This document shows, in pieces, positions 13,097 to 26,084 of a stretch of DNA of 64,000 bases. Each line of letters begins with the position of its first letter. Within the stretch, counting starts at the first letter, position 1. The DNA comes from Viscum album (lineage: Eukaryota > Streptophyta > Magnoliopsida > Santalales > Viscaceae): contig OY728122.1 in the NCBI GenBank assembly GCA_963277665.1, positions 1,981,530,883-1,981,594,882 of the forward strand, read 5' to 3'. A program made the position numbers and the translations under genes. A model generated the notes under the pieces. That model was given only the letters and a program-made list of their open reading frames with translations. It was not told the DNA's origin and ran no database searches.

Positions 13097-16046
13097 TGTA
13101 ACATCCTCAATTTTTAAATGATAATAAACCTCACTTTTTAGTTAAAATTAATTTTGTGTGAAATTTTAATTTTTCAATGATTTTTTTTATTAGGACATTA
13201 TGAAAGTGTATTATTCCTAATTAACTCTTCGGAATATTATATAGAATATTTTTTAACTTATGCACTCTGTTAGGGTGGGATCATGAGGTATTTAGATCCT
13301 AGATGTTAATAGAATAGAAATATTAAATATATTTTATTCAAAAACATATGTTTTTTTCGAAAACAAAACGAAATATCTCTTAAGAGGTGTCTCGTATAAG
13401 AAATATGATACCATTTTTATATCAAGGATGATGGGTTTACCCTAGGTGAAAAATAACATTTGTGTTTGTAGGAAATTTGGTCAAATCACACATGAGGATA
13501 ATTTATTAAAAATAATATTATATATTTCTCTAAATAAAATAGAATATCTCCCAATCATTATTTATAATGGAAAATCTAAGAGTTTCATTGGGTTCAAAAT
13601 AGGGTTTTTACCCTAGGTGTGAAATAAGTTGTGTGTATGTTGGGAATTTTGTAACATCACCCATAAGCGTAATAATAATTTTTTATGAATTATTTTTGGA
13701 ATCAATAAATAATAATAATTATTATTATTATTTTTTTTTTTGAAGAAAAAAATGAAAATATACTTCCATAATTAATTATGGTGTTACGGTGGAAATAAAG
13801 AGTGGGGAATGTAAAAAAGGTAATATTATTATTTTTTCTAAATAAATTTGGTTATGTTATTAATAAATATTTATTAATCTGTTATCAGTTTTTAATGAAT
13901 ATTTCTATTGAAATGGTTATGATGGTAATGATTACAGTGACTTCATAATAATCATAATAATAATATATTATTATTATTATTAAATTGGGAAAATAATTTT
14001 GGAGTGTTTATAAATGTGGGATAAATATGTATATATCTATATACATGTGTGGATGTATATATGTATATATGGATTTATAAATATATATATATAACATGTA
14101 TATATATGGGATATATATAAATATATATATGAAAGTGTATATATGTATATACAGGATGTGTATATAAATATAATATGTATTAATATATATATATATAATT
14201 ATTGATTTTAATAAATGGTTTAATGTGTTCATATGTGGAAAATTAGACAAAAGTCTGTGAAATGGAATGGGTAAAATGCTTTAGATAAAGAGGAAGGGAA
14301 AACTAAAAAACTAAGGAATTAAATTTAATAAATGATTATTTATAAAACCCTCTTTAAAAGGTGTAAATTAGGGGTGGGTGAACAAAATAGTTCATATGAA
14401 AGCCCTCATTCCACCCCATCTCACCCTCTATTATATTTGTAATCCATTGTTATTTTTAATATAATTTTATTATTATCTTGGAACTTCAATCGTCGATATC
14501 TTCTCTGATATTGATCAGATTGAAACGTCATTAGTGTCGTCATCTTTACCTCGACGGGAAAAATTTTAAACCTAATTTTGAATCCCAAGGTAGTATGTTA
14601 TTTTTATAAGCTAAATGTTATCCTATTTATTCATGTTTAAAATATCGAGGATGGCCATAATTTTAAATCATGCTGAATCAAGAATGGTTTTAGGATTCAG
14701 TGGTGAAATTGAGCTTAGATGTCAACCCTTTTCACCATTTTTCATTGAACATAAGATAGGAATCCCTTGACATTAGTACAAATTTTATTATGGGTTATTA
14801 GCATGATTATTTGGCATGTGTGTGAAGCAATAAGATTTATGTTTTTTTCTTGACCACATGATGTGTGTGTGTGAAGCCCTTAACATTTTCTTGTCTTTAT
14901 TGCATATAGATTATGATGATTATGTTTAATGATTGAATTAATGTGATATTGATCTGTAATTTACATTATGTATCATATATGTTGTATTTCTATCTATTTT
15001 ATTTTATCACGATGGTTGGTCCCTTTTTGTCATCATGTGATATGTGATACATATATTGGTCAACATTTTATGAAATGTTATATTTGGAAACATATTGACA
15101 ACATATGATATTTGATGCATATTCAAGACTATCCTTAGAGATTAATGTTTTATGATTAGGTTTGAATATACATAGACTATTCAAGTTAGTGGGATGTGTC
15201 CCATTAATTTGGAGATTAATAAAAAAGGGACGTGATTAGACTATAGTTGGCATATGATTCTTGATGCTTGATTGAGGATATCCACTTGAGATGGATGGGA
15301 TAATACCATAGTGGTCGACAGGTACTAAGACTAACCTATCCTATGGAATTTGTCACATGTCTGTGTCTATCCAATTGGGGAGGATGCTTCGTGTTGGTTA
15401 CTGATGTTACATCTGTAATTGTGAGAAAAAAAAGAATGTTTCTCTTAACATGGTATCTATGTAGGTAGAGTTAGTCCCCGAGGACTCAACACATGTTTAG
15501 TACTTGTGTGATATATTGTTTTTATATATGTACCCTAATTATGTTCATGGAATTGACTTTTATATATTATACACTACTTTTAAGGGTCATTGGTGGTTTC
15601 ATATTTATTCTTGTACTCAAACCCTACTCAGGCATTTCGATGTGCTTGTAGACTTCATGACCAAAGACATGGTAAAGGGAAGGGCCTTATGGTAGATAGT
15701 TGATTAGTTAGTGTTGGAGGAAGAAGATATAGCTAGATGGAGTTCGACTGATATATCAGCAGATAGTTTTATTTACTGGTTTTACCCCATACATTGGATC
15801 CTTGTTTAGTTTTTTTATTTATTATAAGAAATGTATGAAATATTTAGTTTCCACACATGTTAATCTGATTATTTATTTATTATATTGTAATTATTCATTC
15901 TGTGCACTCTGATGGAGGGTATAGTCCTTCCATGGTTCAACTAGAGACCCTCACTTCTAGTCAGCAACATCTTGTGTATAGGGAGGTTCACATGAGGTCA
16001 AGTGGAACTCTATCTTAGACCTAGTGGTTCATGTTGGGATGTTAGA
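13097..16046 (+). repeat. LTR A of the family T tandem array
   Basis: It starts TGTAACATCCTC and is co-linear with LTR B over its whole length. Landmarks shared by A, B and the truncated C are 'tttttaaatgataataaacc' near the start, a 'ggtttttaccct' block, (TA)n arrays and a 'ccctcat.ccac.cc' block; later landmarks shared by A and B are 'tctctgatatt.atca' and a TG-rich stretch near 14860/18320. It ends before a primer-like site at 16050. There are no coding relics. Open frames inside the TA arrays (14008-14250 minus) and at 15504-15695 are chance. Confidence 0.75.
14020..14205. repeat. TA-rich microsatellite in LTR A
   Basis: Interrupted 'atatat' and 'gtatat' runs. Equivalent arrays occur in LTR B (about 17587-17660) and LTR C (about 21120-21312), so the array pre-dates duplication of the unit. 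Confidence 0.8.
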
Positions 16047-16713
16047 AAATGGTATAAGAGAATTATAACGCACTCACCTGTCTTTTTTCATTTTTTTTGA
16101 TTTGGTAACGAATAGATATGCGATATGAAGGTCGGGACTTGAGAAGGGGAACTATGTCAGTGTATGATTAGCACTGTATATTGTACCTCTAAGTTTCCAT
16201 AAAATGGATAAGTTATATTTTGTTGTTATCATTGATTAAATTCAACTTAGGTGATAAAAATTATATTTATATCTCATATATGTGTTTTGGTTTCCATTCA
16301 TGAATCATTCTCAGCATATAGAATCAATTCCATATATACCTATTGATTTCATTTGATAGAACCCAAATAATTAAATTTCTTTTTAAATTTTGACATGTGA
16401 GCTATTATATAATTTATAGCATTACTTATTTAATCATGTTGTATATATGATTGAGGGTATATATGTTGTTGTAAATAACATGCAGATGATCGTAATATAG
16501 ACTTAATCCTCGAATAGGTAGTAAGTATTTTTTGTGTTCCTTTCAATTATCGTTAATGGAATTATAATGAGTTGATTACAAACACCTATAGTGGAATAAA
16601 AAAAGGATTTAATTATAAATGTTTTAATTTTAATATATAAATTCTTATAGGAGGTGGTGGTTTTAATATCGGAAGTGATGCCTGAGTATGAGAAGAAGTA
16701 TGGTTAGGAGAAG
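16047..16713 (+). mobile_element. Internal segment 1 of the T array (667 bp, non-coding)
   Basis: It begins with a primer-site relic TGGTATAAGAG (16050-16060; compare TGGTATCAGAGC) and ends with a purine-rich tract (about 16683-16713) directly before LTR B, so primer site and polypurine tract are both placed as in a complete element. No gag or pol motif was found in any frame. This is consistent with a non-autonomous element of long LTRs and a minimal internal part. Confidence 0.6.
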
Positions 16714-17627
16714 TATAACATCCTCAGTTTTTAAATGATGATAAACCCCACATTTAAATTACATGTATTTTTTGTGATAAATTTTAATTTTTCAATACAT
16801 GATTTTATTATAGATGTATGAAAGAGTAAAATCCCTCATTAACACTTTGGATTATTCTATGTAATATATATAATTTTAACTGATATGTTGGCATGGTCTT
16901 ATAATATCCATAGAGGATCGATGTTGACAGAATAAAAATATTAAATATATTTTATCCAAATGTAATCATTTTTTCCAAAAAAATGGAATATCTTCCAAAC
17001 TGTCTCTTGTATAAGAAATGTGAAACACTTTTAGGTTCAGGGTGAGGTTTTTACCCTAGATGTGACAGAACATTGGTTTTCATTGGTCATTTCACCAAAT
17101 CTCACTTGGTGATGATTTATTTAGTATTTTTATTATATATTTATCTAAAAAAATGGAATACCTCCCAAAAAGTTATTTTGATGGAATATCTAAAATCCCA
17201 TTTTCTCAAGAATTGGGCTTTACCATATGCATGAAATAAATTTTTCTCATGTTTTTTGTTTGGTAACATCACTTGAAAGTGTAGTAATAATTATATTATG
17301 ATTTTTTGGGATTTAGAAATAATAATAATAATAATTTTTTTGTATTGATGATAAAAATGGAAATATACTCTCATAATTAATGATAGTGTTTTGGTGGAAA
17401 TAATGAGTGGGAAAAGTAATAATTATGACAATACTATTTATTTTAATTAAATTTTGTTATGTTGTTAATAAATATTAATTAATCCATTGTCAATTTTTAA
17501 GGATGGTTTCTATTGAAATATTTTTGAGGGAAATGATTATGGTCACTTAACAGTAATAATAAAAATCATCATATATTGTTCATTTGTATATATGTATTTG
17601 AGGAATGTTGTGTATATATATAACATG

Positions 17628-17659
<32 letters not shown>

Positions 17660-19502
17660 ATGATTCCTTTTAATAAATTATTTAATATTTTTAAATGTGG
17701 TAAATTAGAAAAAACATCTATGAAAGGTAATGGGTTTAATGCATAAAATAAAGAAGAAGGGAGAAATAAAATGTTAAGGAATAAATGTAATAAATAATTA
17801 TTTTAAAAAGTCTTAAATGGTGGAAATGAGTGGCATGGCACCCAAAATGGTTCATAGGTAGGCCCTCATGCCACTCCATCTCACTCGCTCTTCCATCATC
17901 TCTACATGCTTCATTTTAATTTTATTTTATTATTATCTTCAAACATTAATCCTTGATATTTTCTCTGATATTTATCAAATTGATGTGTTGTCAGTATCAT
18001 TGTTTTTTTATAGAATAGAATAATTTTAATCCTCATTTTTTAAGGTAGAGAATTATTTTTGAATATTTAATTTAATCCTTTTTAATCGTGTTTAAAATAT
18101 CGAGGATAGTGAGAAAATTAAATCATGTGGAATTGGTAATGGTTATAGGATTCGATGGTGAACTTTAGCATGGATTTGAACCCTCTATGTCACTTTTTGT
18201 TTCACATAAGGTAATAAGCCCTTGAAATTAGTGTTTATTTTATTATAGGTTTTTGGTATGATTTTTTGTCATGTGTTTGTAGCCATGAGCACTGTATTTG
18301 ATGATTGGCCACATGAGGTGTGTGTGTGTGTGTGTGGATCATGACCTATTCTTGTGTTTATACCATATTGATTTTTATGATTATGATTAGTGGTTGACTA
18401 GACATGATATTGATCTTTCATTTACATTATATATCATATATTTTTTATTTATTTATACTATAGTTGAGAATGTTGGTTTGGCCCATTTTTTTAGTATGTG
18501 AGATATGACACGTTTATTTCTCAATATTGGATGACATGTGCGATGTAACACATGATTCACAACATGAAATATATTTTTCATGTTCAAACCTATCCTCCAA
18601 GAGGTATGTTCTAGGATTGGGTCAGTATGTACCTATACTATTCTTGTAGGTGGGATGTGTCACATGTTTTTGGTTATCAATGCAGAATGGATTTGATCAG
18701 ACATTGGTTAATATGTGGTATCTAATTCATGCTTTTGGATATCAAATTGATATAAATGTGATAACACTATAGTGTTTGACATGTAATTGTACTATCCCAA
18801 TAGGAAGAATGTATCACATGGTTGGGTATTTCTTCTTGAGGAGGATGTGTCTGGATTTTTACCAATGTTATATCTAACATTATTCTAAAGCAAGTATGTT
18901 TTTCCTAACATTATGCTGAAGTAGGTAGAGTTGGTCCTCAAGGAACAAACACGTGTTCGGTACTTGTGTGATCTATTGTGTTTATATATGTAACTTTTTT
19001 ATGAAATTACCTTTAATAATCTATACCCAAATATTAAGGATAGTGGTCAGTGTCCTACTAAGTCTTGTACTCACACCATACTCTGGAATTTCATGTATGC
19101 TTTTATAAGTCATGACCACCGACTTGTCGAAGGGAAAGGGTACTATGGTAGATAGTTGAGTAGTTAGATCTAGAAGATGTGGATGTTGCTGGATATAGTT
19201 CATGTGTGATTTCAACTATTCGTTTTATTTACTAGCATTATCCCATACCTTGGATGCTTGTTTATTTTGTCTCTTTATTGTAAGACATGTATTCCATATT
19301 TATATTCCACATCTGTTACTCTAATTATTCATTTATTTTATTGTTATTATTTCTTATGCCCAATCTATTATAGGGTATAGTCTCTACATGGTTCCACTTG
19401 ACACCCTCTCTGTTATTCAGAAACCTCTTTCATACTGGGAGGCATTCAGGAGTTCATGTGGCACTCCAGATTGGACCTGGTGGTTTAGTTCTGGATGTTA
19501 CA
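16714..19502 (+). repeat. LTR B of the family T tandem array
   Basis: It starts TATAACATCCTC (first G mutated) and ends 'ggatgttaca'. It is co-linear with LTR A throughout and is shared by the element to its left and the element to its right. No coding content was seen. Confidence 0.75.
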
Positions 19503-20171
19503 AATTAGTATCAACATTTTAGGACTCACTAATATTTATTTTCAGATTTCCTTAATTTAGTAAAGGATAGATTAGAGATAGGATGGTTGGGACTCGGGAA
19601 GGGGAACTATGCAAGTGTCTGATTACCACTATATATTGAACCTCTAAATTTCCCTAAAATGGAACTATTATGTTTTTCAATTACCATTGATTAAATTCAC
19701 CTTGGGTGATTAAAATGATGCTGATATGTGATTTATTGGTTTTTATGTATGTCCATGCTTTATGCTAGTCAAGTGGGATTAGTTTCACATATAAATTATG
19801 ATTACATTAGGTAGAGACCAAATAATTAAATGCCTATTGAAATTGTGATATGTGCCTTCATGCATTATTTATAGGATTTCTTATTTCATAATGTTGTATT
19901 CTATACTTTACTGTATATATGTAGTTTTGACTAAAGTGAAGATGTTAGTAATATGAACTTAGGCCTTGAATAGTTTTTATGTGTTTTATATGTACCATTC
20001 AATGACATTGAATGCAATTAGAATGCACTAATTATAAACACGTGTGTTGGAATTGAATGTGTTTTAATTTAAAATGATTTGATTTTAATATGGAAATTCT
20101 TATGGTATAGAGTAGTGCTTACATGATCTGAAGTGATTCAATAGAATGAAAAGAATTGCAATGTGGAGAAT
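19503..20171 (+). mobile_element. Internal segment 2 of the T array (669 bp, non-coding)
   Basis: It begins with a primer-site relic TTAGTATCAACA (from 19505) and ends with a purine-rich tract before LTR C. Its length and several blocks ('gggaactatg.cagtgt', 'accattgattaaattcac', 'cgaataggt'-like) match internal segment 1, so it is a copy of the same unit. No gene is visible. Confidence 0.6.
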
Positions 20172-21538
20172 TGTAACATCATAAATTTTTAAATGATAAT
20201 AATACCCACTTTTAACTTACAAGTATTTTTTCTGTGAAAATTTAAATTTTTTCAATACTTGTGTTTATAATGGAACTATGAAAGTTTAAAATGCCTAATT
20301 AACACTTTGGATAATTCTATAGAGTATTACTTAATTTAGATTATGAGTTAACATATCATTCCAAGGTTTTTATGGTATCTATGTTGATACAATAAAAATA
20401 TTAAATATATTTTATTGTAAAACATGAATTTTTTCAAAAAAAATGAAATATCTCCCTAATGGTGTCTCGAATAAGAAACATGAGACCACTATTAGGTCCA
20501 TTGTGTGGGGTTTACCCTTGATGTGAAATAACGTTTTTGTTTATTATGTGTGTGTTCAAATAGTACACGAAGATAATTACATTGACACATTAATTTTATA
20601 TTTATGAAAAAAATTAATATCTCCTTAGCAATGTTTTTTTATGGAAAATCTACGAGTACCATTGTGTTTGGAATAGTGATTTTCCCTATGTGTGAAATAA
20701 TTTTTGTGTGTGTTGTGAGTTTAGTAACATCGCACATAAGGGTAATAAAAATTGGTTTATGTTTTTTTGGAAGTTAGAAATAATAATTATAATTGTTTTA
20801 TTATAATTATTGTTGTTGTTGTTGTTGAAGAAGAAAAAAATGGAAATATAATTTAATAATTAATGATGGTGTTATGGTGGAAATTTTGAGTGGGAAAAGT
20901 AACAATGGTTATATTATTATTTTTTTTAAGAAAATCATGTTATAGTATTAACAAATATTTATTAATTTATTATTAGTTTTTAATGAAGGATGATGTAGAG
21001 ATATTTATGATGGAAATAATGAAAGTGATTTAATAATAATAATGAAAATATATTACTATTGTTATTATTATTTTCATTAAATTGGTAAAATAATTTTTAA
21101 GTGTTTATAGATATATGGGATAAATATATATGTATATATATATATATACATTTGTGAGTATATATATATATATATATATATGGATGTATGTGTGTGACTG
21201 TATATAACATATATATATGGTAAATATATATCTATACATATATTTGTAGGTGTATATATGTATATGAAAGAGTGTGTTTATATATATAATGCATATAAAT
21301 ATATATATATATAATCATGGATTTTAATAAATGGTTTAATGTGTTTAAATGAGTAAAATTAGACCAAAACGTGTGAAATGTAATGGGGGAAAATGATTTA
21401 AATAAGGAGGAAAAGAAAAAATTAATGTTTAAGGAATTAAATTTAATAAATAAGGATTTAAAAAATAATCTTTAAAATGAAAAAATAAGTGGTGGTGTGC
21501 CGAAAATGGTGTGTAGTCAATCCCTCACGCCACTCCCT
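20172..21538 (+). repeat. LTR C of the T array, interrupted by Athila
   Basis: It starts TGTAACATCATA and follows LTRs A and B up to the 'ccctcacgccactcc' block, where similarity stops and the Athila 5' LTR begins. The missing right part of LTR C was not found to the right of Athila, where element E3 begins. Confidence 0.65.
21120..21312. repeat. TA-rich microsatellite in LTR C
   Basis: Long interrupted (TA)n with 'tgtg' interruptions, in the same relative place as the array in LTR A. Confidence 0.8.
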
Positions 21539-23129
21539 TGGTCGCATAGTGATTCAGTATTCATTTCCACCCTTACACCACTATTTTAAAATAGTTTTGT
21601 ATTGAAAATTACAATTATAATAAATGGATTCACTTCATGATCGATTAATTAATTTAATTTATATCACTATTAAATATTGAAATTTTACTTTTCTTGATGT
21701 TTACAATGTAGGATGTGGTGATTTGGCGAGCCCATGATGGAATTCAAGGAAAACTGGCTAAACTAAGAGAGACCTCAAGCACACTTATCTACATAAATAT
21801 TTACTATAGATACACTATGCATCCAATTGTACAGAAAATTTGCGGGAGAGATCAAAATTATTTGGGATGTATTTCTCAAGAAGATCATAGATCCCAATTA
21901 TTCAATTTGGAGGCCCAAAAGTGGCCCATAATATGAAGAAATTATGGTTAGGAAAGATTCAACCATCCTTCCATATATGGACCTTAATTAAGTCCTCAGA
22001 ACTCCAATTATACTGATTCCACCTCTATTATACGTCTATTTTGAAGGGAAGCCTCTCCACATAATTTAAAGAAAAATAATTTTTTTGGTCTCCCAACCAG
22101 CTGAATTAACTTGGTGGTAAAATATGTCATGAAAATCTCACATACACCCATAAATCATTGACTTTTCTTGGATCCAACTTACCAAATTTATATTTAAAAT
22201 AAATACATGGATCATTGGAAAGGTTTTAAAGACCAGGGTTAATGTTGTGTCTAATTTTAGAACTTTATTCATCCACTTTATCCCTCTTCTACATCATGTA
22301 CTTCAAAAATTCTTTATGGTCAATTTGGGGGGTGTTCTTTAATGAAATCACGAGCTCCATGCTTATAATCACTGAAAGTTTATTGAATTTCCATGTTTCT
22401 AGTATATTATTTTTCATTTACACCTTTTAAATTTTTGTGTATGATCAAATAAAAAAACGTAACAATAATCCCCATGCTTTCATGCGTAACCACAATCATA
22501 TGATGATTTGAGCGTGTTCATCTCTTTTATCACCCCTTCCATTTTATGAGTGTGAAAATGGGTTATGTGAGTTGATAAAATCCAAAAGCTTTAACCCATT
22601 AATATTCATGTTCTTTTCTTTTGGGAAATTATATCATTGACAAAAATTTTATCATATCCTCACATTTTTGATGTGATTCCTTGATTGAGTTTATTTTTAT
22701 GTCGACACAATTTTGTTGATTTTGAGCGGTTATCGAAAATCAATATCATTGATCAATAAAATACTAGTTGTTAACCTGGTAAAAAATCACATTCCATGAT
22801 ATTTTAATTGTTTATAAATCAATGAATCTATTATCTTTCCCATTACCTTTACAATGATTATAAAATGAGCGTCAAGGGACACTCACCTGGGTTGATTGCG
22901 ATTTCTCTTACTTATTTCTCTCACTTAGTAATACTATTTCATTTTTGGTTTTCAAAAAAATAAACCCCCAAATACATGATACCCTTCCCATTTTATTTTC
23001 ATAATCATAAAATTTTAAATAAATTAATAATTTAAGGCTCTATCGAGAGACGACCTATGCATCTAGCTATAATATAAAAAATCTAGTCAAAAATAATCAT
23101 CAAATTTGACGCACTCAACAATGAGATCA
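21539..23129 (+). repeat. Athila 5' LTR
   Basis: It is co-linear with 34716-36315. Both begin around 'TCGCATAGTGA', share 'cacccttacaccactattttaaa', 'cgatggaattcaaggaaaa'-like and 'gatcaataaaatacta' blocks, and end just before 'aaatttt'. The first few bases are eroded. The two copies differ at many positions, suggesting an old insertion. Frames at 21715-21936 and 22242-22430 lie inside the LTR and are not genes. Confidence 0.75.
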
Positions 23130-23134
23130 AATTT

Positions 23135-23152
23135 TGGTGTCATTTTTTGGGA
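23135..23152 (+). other. Athila primer-binding site (Asp-tRNA type), degraded
   Basis: TGGTGTCATTTTTTGGGA aligns with the Athila primer site TGGCGCCGTTGCCGGGGA. Most differences are C-to-T or G-to-A, as expected from decay of methylated cytosines. It follows the LTR end by a few bases. Confidence 0.6.
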
Positions 23153-23539
23153 TAAAAAAATTTATATATTTATTTACTTTTATTTATTTTATTTATTTTT
23201 TATTTATTACCCTTTTCAATATCCTCCTTCCCTTTTGATCTTTAATCTTTTTTTATCGTTTTTTTGTTTTTGTGTGTTTACTGTTATCTATCTCTTCCTC
23301 TATCCCTATCTATTTATATAACCATATAATATAAAATTCCCTTTTATTTTATATATTAGTTATTATTAAAATATTTCATTTTATTCATCTCAATTTAAAA
23401 TATTAAATAAAAAAATAAAAAAACAAACATCGCAACTTTATTGCATGAAAAGATCTAAAAAAAGAACATTTTCTTTCGATTGACCCATAAATTGAAAATA
23501 AACTTCACTCAAAAATTAATTCATCTAGAATATGAATGT
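23153..23539. other. Athila leader between primer site and gag
   Basis: AT-rich, with long T-rich runs. The frame at 23106-23321 is low-complexity and not a gene. Confidence 0.4.
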
Positions 23540-24930
23540 AAATTAATATGCAGGAACCCCTTCTGGAACTAGAATTAATCCTAAACCAATCTAAAATTGA
23601 ACTAAATCAAACCCAAGGAAATAGGGATTTAAATAACTGAACCTTAAAAGAACCGACCTCCCCAAATATTGAGTACCAACCTATGTAAATCCAATATCCT
23701 AAGGAAGTATACAAATTTAAGATGAGATCAGGCCTCATCCACACCCTTCCAAAATTCCATAGTCTTACTAGTGAGGAACCTCACAAACATCTCAATGAGT
23801 TTCACATAGTGTGATCCACCATGAAACCCCAAAATTTGTCTAAAGACCTCATAAATTTTAGGTCCTTCCCTTCCTCTATGATGGTGTAGACAAATACTAG
23901 ATATACCATCTAACTACTATGATTTTTGGTTGGAATGAACTTAAATGACCCTTTCTAGAGAATTTTTTCTCTACCTCCCAATCTATATCAATTTGAAATG
24001 AAATATTTGGAATAAATAAATCATAAGGATTAACCCTTATTGAATATTGCGAAAGATTAAAATGACTTAGTTCAAGTTTACACACCACAATATTTCTGAA
24101 CAATTTATAATTAAATAATTCTATGATGGAATTTTCCCCATGGATTGTGGTACGATAGATTTTTCAGCTCATGGTTCCTGTTTTGACAATACTCTTGTCA
24201 TCGCTCATGACTTAATAGCCAACATGGATTAAAATGCACAACAATTTCATATAAGATAAATTCAACCAACCATAGGAGTTCATAAGGTAATTAATTAATC
24301 CTGAGAATAAAAGTTATATAATAAACTTGATGAGATCCATACCCTTATAATAATTTAGATCAATCTAAAGGTAATTCACACTCGCCCCCCATTCAATTAA
24401 ATTGTGTTTTTTTATATGATAAGGCTCGTTTTTCTAAAACGAGACCATAACTTTAGGATTCATCTAAGTAATGTGTAGAATTATTCCATGGCCACCGATT
24501 CCAAAAAGAATCTAACTTCAAATAAGATAACATTATTCAAAATCCAAACCCCAAGTGGCAAGAACAAACATAGTACTGATAAAGAGGATACTCTAGTTAC
24601 CCCTATAATAATTGGTATCAAAAAGGCCATGGTATGAAACCTTCTTATCCTTCAACATCTCAAAAAAATACTCCTCCCCACCTCTAAAATAGGAAGCAAA
24701 ATTCAATGATATTGTGATGAAAATGGAAACCCAAAACCTCTAACTCCAACAGACCATACACTTGGATATTCAAGAACTACAAACTCAAATGGGAAAATTG
24801 GAAAAGTACATTGGGGAGATTAAAATGAAATGTTCCAGACAACTATCATCCCAACTTGTTCTTAATCCCAATAAAAAGGGTAATTTATTCCTAATCACAC
24901 TTCGTAGTAGTAAATAAGTTTCTTGTTATA
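23540..24930 (+). pseudogene. Athila gag relic
   Basis: Broken capsid gene. In one frame 'SGLIHTLPKFHSL' and 'EEPHKHLNEFHIV' (about 23725-23815) and 'STMKPQNLSKD' (about 23815-23850) match the Athila gag core. Further on, 'NISEQFIIK' and 'FYDGIFPMD' (about 24085-24150) and 'HDLIANMD' match the next conserved block. Near 24760-24925 'IQELQTQMGKLEKYI' and 'LITLRSSK' match the gag end preceding protease. At least three in-frame stops and several frame changes separate these pieces. It would have packaged element RNA. Confidence 0.8.
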
Positions 24931-25224
24931 ATGGTTCTACCTAACAAGTATGTCACCCTCTTGAAAACTCTATTTCAATACCTTCGAAATATACAAGTAG
25001 TGAAAAACGAAACAAAAAGGGTAAAAATTATCATTGTGGATTAACCTGAACAATCCTTTACTCTTCCATTCCACTAAAGAATCTCTAAATCTAATAAAAT
25101 TTTTGATATTGAGATTGATAATGAAATAATTTATATAATTAAAAATGTACATGTTAATATTCCTTTACAAAATACAGTTAAAAAAATCAATCACTATTCC
25201 AAATTTCATAAAGATTATTGCAAC

Positions 25225-25672
25225 TATAGATAGTGATTTAGGGGAATAAGAGATTCAAACTTGGAAGGAATGTCTCGATTTTGATAAAACCAGCAATTCT
25301 ATCCATATAAAAGGATTTGGTAACCTTCATGATACCTTGTACTATAGGGGAGACCTTTTCTCTAATGCAATGATAGGTTTTGGTGATTCTATTAATGTGA
25401 TGCCTTACTTGGTGTACACTTCTCTATCTATTAGAGAGCTTCAACCCATGGTCATCATCTTGAAAATTTTTAATTGGAGCTCAACACACCCTTTAAGAGT
25501 GGTCAAGGGTGTCCTTATAAGAGTGAACAATCTCATCTTCCCAGAAGACTTCTATATTATTAGGATGGAAGATACTGAAACCCAAGGACATACTCTTCTC
25601 ATACATGGAAGGCTGTTAATCAGAATACAAAATACGATCATCAAAATTCACAATGGTATGCTATTCAGATAG
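25225..25672 (+). pseudogene. Athila aspartic protease relic, active-site Asp lost
   Basis: An open frame at 25337-25672 carries the retropepsin core 'GFGDSINVMPYLVY' (from 25376), where active Athila copies have an Asp three residues before the GxS-like turn. Here that residue is Gly (codon 25376-25378). The following 'SIRELQPM', 'LIFPEDFYIIRMEDTE' and 'LLIHGRLLI' blocks follow the family in order. Upstream, 'FMIPCTIGE' (about 25320-25350) continues the protein in another frame, so a frameshift lies near 25350. The frame at 25337 is therefore a fragment and its first Met is not a real start. Confidence 0.8.
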
Positions 25673-26035
25673 TCTGGAAGAGAAAAGTTATTTATTAATA
25701 TCTTTGATGTGAGGAAAAACCCATTAAAGAGCACTCCACATTTCAGGCCTATTTGATGGAAGTCCACTCTAAGATCATACACACAACATTATATCCTTGA
25801 CCAATACTTAGATTCATTTCATTCTTCTTAACTCTTGGATGATGTGAGTTTTGATTCATGTTTTGAGTTTTTTTGGGTTCATTAATGTTTAAATTTTCTT
25901 CTTTAATTTAGGAGTGTGTTCATTATGAATCACCCATGACCATCAGTATTCTAAAAATCTAATTTTTATCTATTCTCTTTCTTTATAGAATAAAAATGAT
26001 TAGAAAAACAGTTTCGTGGACCTCACTCTCCCAAC

Positions 26036-26049
26036 CCCCCCCCCCCCTA
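26036..26049. repeat. Poly-C run of about 13-14
   Basis: An uninterrupted C tract in an AT-rich setting. Its exact length is uncertain if derived from noisy reads. Confidence 0.9.
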
Positions 26050-26084
26050 GTCCAGAAACCACAGGTGTTGTAATTAAAACCACT

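Noticed and set aside
14008..14250. 80-codon frame rich in Tyr and Ile
   Set aside because: It is a translation of an interrupted TA microsatellite inside LTR A.
23106..23321. 71-codon hydrophobic frame
   Set aside because: It spans the Athila primer site and a T-rich leader. The hydrophobicity comes from T-rich codons and there is no conserved motif.
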